Shown piece by piece: positions 9,849-18,507 of a stretch of 36,720 bases of DNA. The DNA lies in assembly GCA_023301725.1 (NCBI GenBank), contig JALZUD010000145.1, positions 1-36,720 on the forward strand. Reading direction: 5' to 3'. Each line of letters starts with the position of its first letter. The stretch's first letter is position 1. A program made the translations under genes and the position numbers. The notes below the pieces were generated by a model. It saw only the letters and a program-made list of their open reading frames with translations, did not search any database and was not told the DNA's origin. This DNA comes from Granulosicoccus sp. (GTDB lineage Bacteria; Pseudomonadota; Gammaproteobacteria; Granulosicoccales; Granulosicoccaceae).

Positions 9849-10307
9849 TTAGATATCGGCGATAGCAAGACGTTTAACGCCTACAATAATTTTCTTCGCA
9901 CTATTCACTGATTCAACAGAAGCCACAGAAGTCGCTTTAAATTTAATATTCTGAAATCCATTCGTACCGCCAAGACTGTATCCAATTGCTGGGGCAACAC
10001 CCAGTAATTCAAAGTATGCCTCCACCTGCACCGCAGGCTCAATGCTCTGTGTCGAGTTAACCGTATCATCTTGATTACTCGCCAAAAAGAAAATATTGTC
10101 TGGTGTTAGTAAGGCCTCTACTGCCGCCTCCGCTGTACGGAACGTGGTTTGTTCAAATCGAACATTATTAGTGAGCTGACTTTGCAGATTACTTGATTGC
10201 ATGGCAGAGACCCCCAACAGCGCGCTCACCAAAACCAGTATTAGCGCTACTAAAAGAACCGACCCTTTTTGCGCTCGTAAACCTGTTTTTTGAATAGAAC
10301 TATGCAT
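9849..10307 (-). CDS. pilX: PilX-type minor pilin
   Basis: This is a minor pilin of the type IV pilus priming complex, inserted in the inner membrane before assembly. The 152-residue protein has a short positive leader and a PilX-type N-terminal helix beginning KGSVLLVALILVLVSALLG. As is usual for PilX, the position-5 glutamate of major pilins is absent. The NNVRFEQTTFRTAEAAVEALL stretch is characteristic of the family. The ATG lies two bases after the pilW stop, so translation is probably coupled, and pilY1 follows after 15 bases. The C-terminal domain is short and divergent. Assignment rests on the N-terminal pattern and the operon position. Confidence 0.87.
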   Translation of the reverse strand: MHSSIQKTGLRAQKGSVLLVALILVLVSALLGVSAMQSSNLQSQLTNNVRFEQTTFRTAEAAVEALLTPDNIFFLASNQDDTVNSTQSIEPAVQVEAYFELLGVAPAIGYSLGGTNGFQNIKFKATSVASVESVNSAKKIIVGVKRLAIADI

Positions 10308-10309
10308 GA

Positions 10310-11416
10310 TTAATTACTATTGTTACGCACGTTAAAAGTGGCATTAAATGGCATTCGAAACCTGTCATTACTGACATAGGTAAATGTATTCCCAGCAGAC
10401 AAAGTATCTGGCTCAACGCTTTGACCAGCCAGAGAATAGACTCGGCTTGCATCTACATCTTCAAATCGATCCAAAGAACCCATAAGTAGCCCGACCCTTA
10501 CACTGGTGATGTCAGAATCAGGTACATCGTAATCATTTGCCTCAACGAACAGCACCGTGTCGTCTGATCTCTTAACACCAAATTCAAGAATCATCTGATC
10601 TACACCCTCGCTAAGCTCTATGGGTGGGTTAGAAGAATCGTAAGGATAATGCTGAACATATAACGAACTTATGTTGTCGCCCGAGGTATTAGTTCTCTGC
10701 GTATCGCCAATGTAGTAGATGCTACTGACAAACGACATAATTCGAGTACCATTTGGAAAGTCGGTGTCGAGTGTGTATAACTTTGACATGGGTGACGATG
10801 TTCCAACAGTAACCACCGACCCACTGTTTGAAATTGATCTTGGCGCAAAAAGATCAGCTGTGCTGCAATCAGAAATAACCACTAAGTCACGCGTAGCCAA
10901 ATCCACATCATCAACAGACTCTAATCTCACATCATCCAGAACTGAGGACATCGATGAATACATTGGCAAGCCAGGAAATTCTGCGAACTGCACACTTAAA
11001 GCGTGGGTTCCTGCCACAGGTGCGCCCACTGCTGTCGGCGGGGTATACCCATGAGGCAGAGAAGGCAACCAAGTGCCGTTTCCAACCAGATGGCCAGTGA
11101 TGGCAGTGGCAGCAAAATTTGTTGTTGGTGCGCTCGCAGCATTTATGTTGAGGACCGTATCATCGCCTGTGGCACAGCCTATAAAGCCTGCAGCCCTCAC
11201 ATCGCGAGCCATTGCGTCCAGCGCGAATCTGGCATTACTCTGTAGATGAGCAACAGCTTCATTAAGTTTGGATGATTTTGCAACGCCTATAAAAATAGAG
11301 GCAATACCACCAATAATGATGGCACCAAGCACCACCGCTATCATTAATTCTACAAGTGAAAAACCCTTGTATCTGCGATACGCACCGTTGGCACCGTATG
11401 ATAGATTTTTAGTCAT
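10310..11416 (-). CDS. pilW: PilW-type minor pilin
   Basis: This is a large minor pilin of the type IV pilus tip/priming complex. The 368-residue protein begins with a class III prepilin leader. The processing site is KG|FSLVELMIAV near residue 18, with glutamate at mature position 5. A hydrophobic helix ends near IASIFIGVA. A Cys pair (GCATGDD and ISDCSTAD) could form the disulfide loop typical of PilW. The start codon overlaps the pilV stop as ATGA, and the stop is two bases before pilX. The length fits PilW better than PilV, PilX or FimT. The leader is longer than usual, so the true start is somewhat uncertain, although the ATGA overlap supports it. Confidence 0.9.
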   Translation of the reverse strand: MTKNLSYGANGAYRRYKGFSLVELMIAVVLGAIIIGGIASIFIGVAKSSKLNEAVAHLQSNARFALDAMARDVRAAGFIGCATGDDTVLNINAASAPTTNFAATAITGHLVGNGTWLPSLPHGYTPPTAVGAPVAGTHALSVQFAEFPGLPMYSSMSSVLDDVRLESVDDVDLATRDLVVISDCSTADLFAPRSISNSGSVVTVGTSSPMSKLYTLDTDFPNGTRIMSFVSSIYYIGDTQRTNTSGDNISSLYVQHYPYDSSNPPIELSEGVDQMILEFGVKRSDDTVLFVEANDYDVPDSDITSVRVGLLMGSLDRFEDVDASRVYSLAGQSVEPDTLSAGNTFTYVSNDRFRMPFNATFNVRNNSN

Positions 11417-11955
11417 TGAGTAAATTTCACTGATAACGTTTCATTAACTTCAGCATCGTCTTGTCGCATCCAGTCGACTGATATTGTGTATACGCCGTTT
11501 ACATCAGGATTTGATACAGAGGCAGTAGCTGAGTTGCCGCTTTCACTAACGGGAAGGGCAGGGATAAAATCACTACTACCGCTCACATTTACCAAGTGCG
11601 AGCTCCATTCAAAAAGATCTAGCTGCGCCAACTCAGAGGCATCACATCCGGTATCAGCACATCCAGGTCGTGACACAACACCTGTACGAATCCCATCATA
11701 AAACCCAGCTTCGACGCCTTCACGGTTGTTCAACATACGATCCATAATGTCGTCCGCTATCATTACCGCCTGGGAATACTGGCTAGAAAGCCGATGTTCT
11801 CGTAAGCCTTTCAACTGCATGTTCCCAGACAACAGAAAGCCAATTGCCAGCACGAGCAGTGCAACTACAACTTCAATGAGTCCAATGCCCGAATTTTTTG
11901 CAAGATTGGGCTTTGAATATTTCAATGGCGAATCACCATTTGTCTGTATTTTCAT
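11413..11955 (-). CDS. pilV: PilV-type minor pilin
   Basis: This is a minor pilin of the type IV pilus priming complex. The 180-residue protein carries a prepilin peptidase site and helix, SGIGLIEVVVALLVLAIG, with glutamate at mature position 5; the LLVLAIG ending is a hallmark of PilV. Four cysteines in the middle and a short beta-rich C terminus follow. The start is taken as the ATG at 11955, which shares one base with the fimT stop (TGATG); the frame extends to a GTG at 11961. Its stop overlaps the pilW start. The unprocessed leader of about 24 residues is long for a type IVa pilin, which may mean a later start codon is used. Confidence 0.9.
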   Translation of the reverse strand: MKIQTNGDSPLKYSKPNLAKNSGIGLIEVVVALLVLAIGFLLSGNMQLKGLREHRLSSQYSQAVMIADDIMDRMLNNREGVEAGFYDGIRTGVVSRPGCADTGCDASELAQLDLFEWSSHLVNVSGSSDFIPALPVSESGNSATASVSNPDVNGVYTISVDWMRQDDAEVNETLSVKFTQ

Positions 11956-12536
11956 CAACACTGCACCTCTGAGCCATTGGCATCCACAACAATCCCATCT
12001 GAATTGTTAGCAGGGATTGCCTGTCGAGATAACCCTGATCTTGCAAAAACAAGTCCTTTTGCAGACTCTCTACCTCTGTCATCGCAAAAAACAAACGTAC
12101 CATCTTGCCAATTAGCCTCACCGAGTCTGCTGAACCTGATAGTCGATACCGGCAATACGCCGTTAGCCGATCTAGCAGTAGCTGCAATAGCCATGCCCGA
12201 GGACTGCAGCTGCTCCACACGTAAAAGCAGATCAGAGCCGTCAAATACAGAGGCGATACCGTCGGTGGCGCTATCGTTGAATACAAGCACACCGTTCGAC
12301 CAATCCTGTCCGCAACTAGCATCCGTTGCACGTGCACACAAAGTCACAGGTGAGGTGCTTTTTATCGCTTCAGATCGCGCAAATTGTAGTGCGCCATTGA
12401 GCTTTCGGAAGGCTGTTTCTTGTCTGGTGTCGTTAACCAGTGTTCTGAAACTTGGTGTGGCAAGACCTAAGGCTACGGCCATGACAACCAGAGTCACCAA
12501 CAACTCAATCAATGTAAAACCAACGCTACGCTTCAC
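11955..12536 (-). CDS. fimT: FimT/GspH-type minor pilin (FimU-like), first gene of the pilin operon
   Basis: This is a minor pilin/pseudopilin of the GspH/FimT family, a member of the pilus priming complex and, in some naturally competent relatives, involved in DNA binding. The 193-residue protein has a short leader and the prepilin motif VGFTLIELLVTLVVMAVALG, with glutamate at mature position 5. The GspH domain signs FRKLNGALQFARSEAIK and VTLCAR follow, with a C-terminal cysteine. The GTG at 12536 must be the start or near it, because a TGA lies three codons upstream in frame. It leads the minus-strand series fimT-pilV-pilW-pilX-pilY1, whose order matches Pseudomonas fimU-pilVWXY1. FimU and FimT cannot be told apart from this sequence alone. 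Confidence 0.9.
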   Translation of the reverse strand: MKRSVGFTLIELLVTLVVMAVALGLATPSFRTLVNDTRQETAFRKLNGALQFARSEAIKSTSPVTLCARATDASCGQDWSNGVLVFNDSATDGIASVFDGSDLLLRVEQLQSSGMAIAATARSANGVLPVSTIRFSRLGEANWQDGTFVFCDDRGRESAKGLVFARSGLSRQAIPANNSDGIVVDANGSEVQC

Positions 12537-12897
12537 CTTTAATCAACTCGTCTGTTTGTGTAAAAAGTATTAATAGAAAACGTTCTTCTCCTATTAATCG
12601 AGCAGCTATAAACGGCTACTACTTTTATGGCTGTGCTTGGTTAACGGCAGACGCAAACGTTACTTAAAGTTGACTGCATGTAACGGGGGAATTTGATGCG
12701 AATCAGTGGACAACTAACACTTGACACATAACTCAATGAGGATTGCTTCGCAGAAACATAAGACATCGACTCCTCAGTTGGTCAACATCGTGCATGTGAA
12801 GCATGCTCAGCTTGGCAAGAACCGTCTCCAGGCAGCTGTCGGATCTCATCCCATTATTCAATTGCAAGACATGAACTCAGATTTAGAGAAAGTATCA
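12537..12897. other. Divergent intergenic region between fimT and the second pilY1
   Basis: About 360 bases separate the two pilus transcription units. The frame of the plus-strand pilY1 stays open back to a TTG at 12721, but the peptide encoded there precedes a proper signal peptide and looks like leader DNA. The region holds one inverted repeat (12569-12598). I found no convincing sigma-70 or sigma-54 promoter pair, although both units must start here. Confidence 0.5.
12569..12598. promoter_or_regulatory. Inverted repeat ATTAATAG-N14-CTATTAAT
   Basis: Two perfect 8-bp half sites (12569-12576 and 12591-12598) lie 33-62 bases upstream of the fimT start. They could bind a dimeric regulator of the pilus genes. 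The half sites are A/T-rich, so chance is a real alternative. Confidence 0.3.
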
Positions 12898-15800
12898 ATG
12901 CTTACAAGACACCGTAACTCATTAATTACTCTGCTTTGCAGTGCTTTATTCCTGTGTCTCAGTGCTAATTCATCAGCGACACCACTCAACTTACCTGATA
13001 CACCTTTAAATGTAGCAGGCAGCAAAACCGCTCTGGTTCAACTCATTGTTGAAAGAGATAACAAGCTTTTTTTTGAAGCCTACCCGACCTATCAGGACAT
13101 CAATGGCGATGGGGTTCTTGATAATAAATTCAAACCTGATGAGATCGACTACTACGGCTATTTTTCATCAGATTTCTGTTACACACACAATGGTAGTTAT
13201 TTCTCTGCAAGCTCATTGGGTATAGACAAAAAGTGTACGGCTGATCCAAACAGCTGGAGTGGCGATTTTTTGAATTACGCCACCATGACAAGAATGGATG
13301 TCATGTTACGTGCGCTATACGGTGGTAGACGTATCATCGACACAGATTCTCAAACCGTGTTGCGACGCGCATTCGTGCCTTGGACTATTCATACCTGGGG
13401 AGTTGAGTATGAATCTGAGAGCGTAGATGGTTACAGGTTATCCGACTACACACCATTGAGTCAGCCTACAAATGGTCGACGTCACCACTTTGCAACTAAT
13501 AATAGAGTGAGTTTGGGTGACATACCGCATTTGCGAATTCGCGAAAACTCTAACCGTAGAATCTGGGATTGGGTAGACAAAAACAATACTCAAGGAGATG
13601 GTCCTTCCGATGAAGATCTTATTGTGGATGTTGAAGTCTGCGCTCCAGGGTTCATCAGCGACGCTTGCTCTTTGTATCCTAATGGGAATCACAAACCGAC
13701 CGGAATACTGCACACGTACGGCGAAAACAATGCCATGTATTTCAGCTTGCTGACTGGCAGCTTTGAAAATAATTTGCAAGGTGGTGTGCTAAGAAAAACC
13801 ATGAGATCTTTCACTGACGAAATAGACTCTTTTACAGGGGTATACAACTCATCTGAAGGCATTGTTCACACATTAAATGCCATTCAAATACCGAATGATT
13901 TTAGAAATGGCATAACCGCTGAAATGAATGATTGCGGATTCATCTCAGAAAGAATTTTCGACAATGGCGAATGTAGTGTGTGGGGCAATCCTATTGCTGA
14001 AATGATGTTTGAAGGCATGCGGTACCTTGCAGGCGCCGGTGCTCCTACTCCCATGTTCTATGACGATGCCGCTGATGCATTATCAATAGACAATGAACTG
14101 GGCCTACCAACTGCAAGCTGGGATGATCCCTACAGCGCAGATCAACCCTATGGGCAATGCTCATCAGCTTATCAGCTTGTCATTAGCGACCCTAGCCCTT
14201 CGTTCGATGGGGACCAATTGCCAGGTAGCGAATTCGACACGTTTAAGCAAAGCGCCCTTGGTTCTATGGATGTGGGTTCTCTAGCAGACTTCATCTCTAG
14301 CCAAGAACCAGAGCTACCGGGATTAAAGTTTATCGGTGAGGCTAACGGCGTTTCTGATCGTGCTCCATCGGCAAAACTTGTTACCACATTTGCAACGGCC
14401 AGAGGACAGTCGCCAGAGGCAGCCCATCGGGAGGGCAGTTACTACGCATCAAGTGTTGCGTACTATGGCCATCAGAATGATGTTCACCCGAATGTGAATG
14501 GTGAACAAAACGTTAGCAACTTCACTTTAGCTCTAGGCTCACAAATACCCACCATCAAGGTTAAGGTAGGATCCAATGAAGTTCAAATTGCACCTTATGG
14601 TGTAACAGTAAATAGCGCATGTAAAATCGCTGGGGTACCATTTGCACCAATCGATAGCGATGTATTTGCACCTGTCGATGCTATCGTTGGCTTTGATGTT
14701 GAAAACGCTTCGGACACTGCAGGGAGTTTTCGAGTTTCATTTGAGAATATGGAACAAGGTGGAAATAACGACATGGATACACTTGTTCGCTATGAATATG
14801 AAGTGATAGGCGGTGAAGTGGACGTGACTACAACCACTCTCGGCTCTTCAGGCTGCTTCAATCAGCATCTGGGCTTTTCCATTTCTGGCACAACCGCAGA
14901 TGGTATCTACTTGGTGGTGCGCGACAAAGTCACCAATGCAAACAATGATGAAGACTTTAAGCTTGATGTTCCCGCCGGCCAGAGAGCAGGTTCAGCTAAC
15001 TGGGAAGATGGACAGGCATTACCGCATGTCAGCGCCATAACGTTTACACCCTCCTCAGCACCAGCTGCGCAAACCTTAGAGTCACCCCTATGGTATGCCG
15101 CTAAATGGGGTGGATTCAGGGATGCAAACGAGGACGGAATACCGCAAACAGCAGAATGGGACAGCAATGGCGACGGCGACCCCGACAACTACTTCAATGC
15201 GGCCGACCCCAGCCTCATAGAAGAAACGCTTGGCAACGTATTTAGCTCTATTAGTGCTAGCAATAATAGCTTGTCTGCATCGAGTGTCACAGGCTCATCC
15301 CTAACCTCTGATTCAAGAATTTTTGAATCCAATTTCAACACCGGTGAGTGGCACTCAGACCTCACTTCACGTGGAATTGACGGCTTCGGTAATCTTGCAG
15401 ACGAGATTGATTGGAATGTCAATACAGAATTGGCCAATCAAATCGCAAACAGCGATCGCACTATTCTCACCTATAAACCGTCCACCAAAACCGGCATCCC
15501 GTTTCAGTGGCCAAGCAATGAGTTCTCACCGCTACCTACTGAGTTAGATGTGGAACAAGTCAGTGCACTGTCAACTGACCCGATAGCTGAGACTCCCGAT
15601 GCACTCGGTGAAACGAGATTGAATTATCTACGAGGAGACCATGTGGAGGGTTTCCGTGCTCGCCAACTACCTCTGGGCGATATTGTTAATTCTGCAGCAC
15701 AGTTCGTTGGTCCACCTGGATCCCGTTATCCTGACGACTGGGGCCCCGGGGAGCCTGAGTCGAGTCAACCCTACTCAGAATTTGTCGCAAGATATTCAGA

Positions 15801-17277
15801 GCGACAGCGAGCAATTTACGTCGGTGCCAACGACGGCATGCTGCATGCGTTCAACGCAGGTGAGTTCAACAATGGTAGTTACGATGTGGGTAATGGTGAG
15901 GAAATATTTGCCTACGTCCCCTCACCTGTATTTGAGGAGCTACCCGAGCTAAGCCGTCTTGACTATCCCCATAGATTCTACGTTGATGCAACGCCACGCA
16001 TTGCCGATGCGTTCATCGGTGGGCAGTGGCGCACCATTCTCGTTGGTGGTCTAGGCAAAGGCGGACAAGGCGTTTATGCGCTTGATATCACTGATGTGAG
16101 TGACATTGACGAGAGCGATGCACAAGCCACTGTCTTGTGGGAGTTCACAGAAAAAGACGATGGCCATATGGGCTATTCGTACACCAGCCCATTGATTACA
16201 CGTATGAACAACGGGCGTTGGGCTGCCATATTTGGAAACGGTTACAACTCATCGCAATCCGATGGCTTTGAAGCGGATAACCCATTGGGGGCAATCTTTA
16301 TCGTCGACCTTGAAACGGGAGATCTGATTACAAAATTGTTCACACATGACGGATCAGACTCAATACCCAATGCTATCAATGCCCCAACCGCTGTTGATCT
16401 AGACAACGATAACAAGGTGGATATTGTTTACGCAAGCGATACGCGCGGTGTCGTCAGCAAATACAACCTCTCTTCTACCAACGATAGTCAATGGGCGCGC
16501 ATCAGTGATCAGATGTTTTTTACTATTGACCGAGAAGGCACCACTCTCGAATCTAACGCCGAACCGGTGACTACTCAAATGGCTGTCGGTAGTCATCCTA
16601 CAGGCGAAGGGGTTTTGCTGTACCTCGCTACAGGGAAATACCTGGAACCCTCTGATCTAGTAAACGATGGTGCCCTGCACAGAGTCTACGCGCTATGGGA
16701 TAGAGACCCCTACGTTGATCCAAACCTCAGAGCAACCAGCAGATTTCCAGGCCGATTCGTAGAACAATCGATAACCGCTGAAAAAGTCGTTTTTTTCGAT
16801 ACTGATGGCGATGGCATTGATGAGTCTTCTGCATTCGTTCGTGAGAGCACTCAACACGAGATCGATTGGAGTAAGCATTTGGGGTGGTTTATGAACTTGG
16901 AATACATAACTGCTACTGGCGAACAGGTCGTTGCACAACCCATTCTCAGAGAGGGCAGGATTATCTTCAACACATACATTCCCATAGGCGATGAATGTAC
17001 TCCAGAATCCGCAGGGTGGCTGATGGCACTGGATGCTGCCTCTGGCGCAATGCCCGAAACATCCATCGATCTGAACGGTGACGGCGTTTTTACACCCGAT
17101 GAGAAGTTGTCGGGTATCAATTCAATAGGAAACCCGTTCTCCCCTCCAACCATAGCTAGCGGCACTAATGAGGATATTATTCTTACCAGCAACCCAGATG
17201 GATCCGGTACCTCCACATCAACACTCAATTCTTTAGGGGCGAGAGGTCGAGTTAGCTGGAAGGAGTTAGAGCCTTAG
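12898..17277 (+). CDS. pilY1: Second, distinct PilY1-type protein
   Basis: This is a second PilC/PilY1-family protein of about 1459 residues, probably an alternative pilus tip adhesin. I choose the ATG at 12898 because it has AGAGAAAG just upstream and gives a clean signal peptide, LITLLCSALFLCLSANSSA. The N-terminal region is of the PilY1 subtype with KLFFEAYPTYQDINGDGVLD and DYYGYFSSDFCY, and no DxSxS MIDAS motif is seen there. Acidic EF-hand-like loops include DINGDGVLD, DANEDGIPQTAEWD and DLDNDNKVDIVYASDTRG. The C-terminal beta-propeller shows IYVGANDGMLHAFNAGEF, YVDATPRIADAF and LVGGLGKGGQGVYALD. It is transcribed away from the fimT operon and differs strongly in domain make-up from the other PilY1, so it is not a recent duplicate. 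Confidence 0.9.
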   Translation: MLTRHRNSLITLLCSALFLCLSANSSATPLNLPDTPLNVAGSKTALVQLIVERDNKLFFEAYPTYQDINGDGVLDNKFKPDEIDYYGYFSSDFCYTHNGSYFSASSLGIDKKCTADPNSWSGDFLNYATMTRMDVMLRALYGGRRIIDTDSQTVLRRAFVPWTIHTWGVEYESESVDGYRLSDYTPLSQPTNGRRHHFATNNRVSLGDIPHLRIRENSNRRIWDWVDKNNTQGDGPSDEDLIVDVEVCAPGFISDACSLYPNGNHKPTGILHTYGENNAMYFSLLTGSFENNLQGGVLRKTMRSFTDEIDSFTGVYNSSEGIVHTLNAIQIPNDFRNGITAEMNDCGFISERIFDNGECSVWGNPIAEMMFEGMRYLAGAGAPTPMFYDDAADALSIDNELGLPTASWDDPYSADQPYGQCSSAYQLVISDPSPSFDGDQLPGSEFDTFKQSALGSMDVGSLADFISSQEPELPGLKFIGEANGVSDRAPSAKLVTTFATARGQSPEAAHREGSYYASSVAYYGHQNDVHPNVNGEQNVSNFTLALGSQIPTIKVKVGSNEVQIAPYGVTVNSACKIAGVPFAPIDSDVFAPVDAIVGFDVENASDTAGSFRVSFENMEQGGNNDMDTLVRYEYEVIGGEVDVTTTTLGSSGCFNQHLGFSISGTTADGIYLVVRDKVTNANNDEDFKLDVPAGQRAGSANWEDGQALPHVSAITFTPSSAPAAQTLESPLWYAAKWGGFRDANEDGIPQTAEWDSNGDGDPDNYFNAADPSLIEETLGNVFSSISASNNSLSASSVTGSSLTSDSRIFESNFNTGEWHSDLTSRGIDGFGNLADEIDWNVNTELANQIANSDRTILTYKPSTKTGIPFQWPSNEFSPLPTELDVEQVSALSTDPIAETPDALGETRLNYLRGDHVEGFRARQLPLGDIVNSAAQFVGPPGSRYPDDWGPGEPESSQPYSEFVARYSERQRAIYVGANDGMLHAFNAGEFNNGSYDVGNGEEIFAYVPSPVFEELPELSRLDYPHRFYVDATPRIADAFIGGQWRTILVGGLGKGGQGVYALDITDVSDIDESDAQATVLWEFTEKDDGHMGYSYTSPLITRMNNGRWAAIFGNGYNSSQSDGFEADNPLGAIFIVDLETGDLITKLFTHDGSDSIPNAINAPTAVDLDNDNKVDIVYASDTRGVVSKYNLSSTNDSQWARISDQMFFTIDREGTTLESNAEPVTTQMAVGSHPTGEGVLLYLATGKYLEPSDLVNDGALHRVYALWDRDPYVDPNLRATSRFPGRFVEQSITAEKVVFFDTDGDGIDESSAFVRESTQHEIDWSKHLGWFMNLEYITATGEQVVAQPILREGRIIFNTYIPIGDECTPESAGWLMALDAASGAMPETSIDLNGDGVFTPDEKLSGINSIGNPFSPPTIASGTNEDIILTSNPDGSGTSTSTLNSLGARGRVSWKELEP

Positions 17278-17287
17278 GCTCTGCAAC

Positions 17288-17327
17288 AAGCTTGCGGCTA
17301 GCAACATAATGTTTCTAGCCGCAGCTT
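17288..17327 (+). terminator. Stem-loop after the second pilY1
   Basis: AAGCTTGCGGCTAG (17288-17301) can pair with CTAGCCGCAGCTT (17315-17327) around a 13-base loop, with one bulged base. It starts 11 bases after the stop codon. No T-run follows, so it may be a factor-assisted terminator or an mRNA 3' end stabiliser rather than a classic intrinsic terminator. Confidence 0.5.
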
Positions 17328-17377
17328 GAAGTGCTCTGACTGACTGATTTAAATCAATCAGAGGCGTTTACTAAACC

Positions 17378-18226
17378 TTAGTTAATGGGTGACAACAATG
17401 AAGGGTTAGTAACAAGATTACGTACAGCGTGTGCCTTCTTCTCATCAAACGGGTTGTCGCTGAACCAGGCAGCAACCGTGTCGATATGCACTTTGACAAT
17501 CTCTGGTCGCACGCTCCAGCTTACCTGCAACGGAGAACCTGCCTCGTTGTAGCTTGGGCCTGTAGTTGAACCAGCATAAGCCACTGGTGTACCCGTATTC
17601 GCTGGGATGTTAAGCGCTTGATGATACCCATCAACCTCGCCTACTGCCATTAATGAAGTGAAGTCCGTAGCGCTTTCATCATTCACAACCACATACACCT
17701 GTGCTTCGACACGAAGCTGAGGATTCATTATTGACTCGCTCAAGCAAGCGCCTAATGTGGGTCCCGGTGTGATTTGCGCGGTAGTGTGAACATAGTGAAC
17801 TTCAATAGTATCGCCTGGCTGTAAGCCTGCCGCATCGACTTCAGAGGGAGCCAGCTCAGCTTCGCTGAGTTCGCCAGAATATTCGAAACCACTGTTGTAT
17901 CCTTCGCCATTGCCGTTGCCAGCGTATTTGCCGAATTCACCGCCTTTATGCTCGGCTCCCTCATGAAAATGAATGTTGCAAAGGTTCATTGCCGTAGAGG
18001 CGGGCGCTGTCTGAAACAGGCGTGTGTTAGTGCCGGCCTTTGACTCTATATCTCGGGGAGCTTGTGGGCCAAAGCCTGCGCCATCAGTGCTAGCGGCAAG
18101 GTTTGCGCGTTGATCCGCGACAAAGCCATCGTCTACAGTGTCTGCCTCACCTGCTGCGAACGCAACACCACCTATTATGACGAGTCCTGCAGTAGCAAAA
18201 GACAGAGATTTGTTAAATTTAGTCAT
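17378..18226 (-). CDS. Secreted delta-class carbonic anhydrase
   Basis: This probable periplasmic or secreted zinc enzyme would interconvert CO2 and bicarbonate. The 282-residue protein has a signal peptide ending near GGVAFA (about residue 24). The core motif NLCNIHFHEGAEHKGGEF holds Cys83, His86, His88 and His93. A second histidine cluster, EVHYVHTTA (His144 and His147), and Cys161 follow. These match the pattern I recall for delta carbonic anhydrases, known from marine diatoms and annotated in marine gammaproteobacteria; the His residues are the likely zinc ligands, and Cys83-Cys161 could form a disulfide. GGAA precedes the ATG by four bases. It stands alone, with no transporter or carboxysome gene nearby. 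Identification is from memory of the family motif and needs a profile search. Confidence 0.75.
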   Translation of the reverse strand: MTKFNKSLSFATAGLVIIGGVAFAAGEADTVDDGFVADQRANLAASTDGAGFGPQAPRDIESKAGTNTRLFQTAPASTAMNLCNIHFHEGAEHKGGEFGKYAGNGNGEGYNSGFEYSGELSEAELAPSEVDAAGLQPGDTIEVHYVHTTAQITPGPTLGACLSESIMNPQLRVEAQVYVVVNDESATDFTSLMAVGEVDGYHQALNIPANTGTPVAYAGSTTGPSYNEAGSPLQVSWSVRPEIVKVHIDTVAAWFSDNPFDEKKAHAVRNLVTNPSLLSPIN

Positions 18227-18507
18227 ACTGTTCCAGTTATTGGTTAAATTGTTATTTTGGATTGGACAAATGATCTAGGCCTACGACCCCAAGACCACGT
18301 TCTGTTTAGGCAAAAAAAAAGATCTATCTAAATATACGTAAGCTGACCTAAATTGGTTGCTTATTTTCAACATTTTTCTTACCTGAGCCTCAGTAACCTC
18401 ATCCGGTAGGACATTAAAACTCGATAACAGTTTATCTGTACGGCAAAAAAAAATTCAACCGATCAACAGTAGAAGAATTTCGCCAGCCAGAATACAAGAT
18501 ACCCACA
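18227..18507. other. Intergenic region with two GGCA9 tracts
   Basis: This 281-bp stretch separates the carbonic anhydrase from the upstream methyltransferase gene. It contains two copies of GGC followed by nine adenines, with A-runs at 18312-18320 and 18445-18453, 133 bases apart. Neither has a convincing stem on the 5' side when read on the minus strand, so they do not look like intrinsic terminators. The carbonic anhydrase promoter should lie here, but I cannot place it. Confidence 0.4.

Noticed and set aside
11977..12573. 198-codon plus-strand open frame over fimT
   Set aside because: It lies antisense to a well-supported prepilin gene and shows no recognisable domain or ribosome site.
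12721..12897. N-terminal extension of the second pilY1 from a TTG at 12721
   Set aside because: The ATG at 12898 has a better ribosome site and gives a proper signal peptide; the extension would bury that signal peptide behind about 59 unrelated residues.
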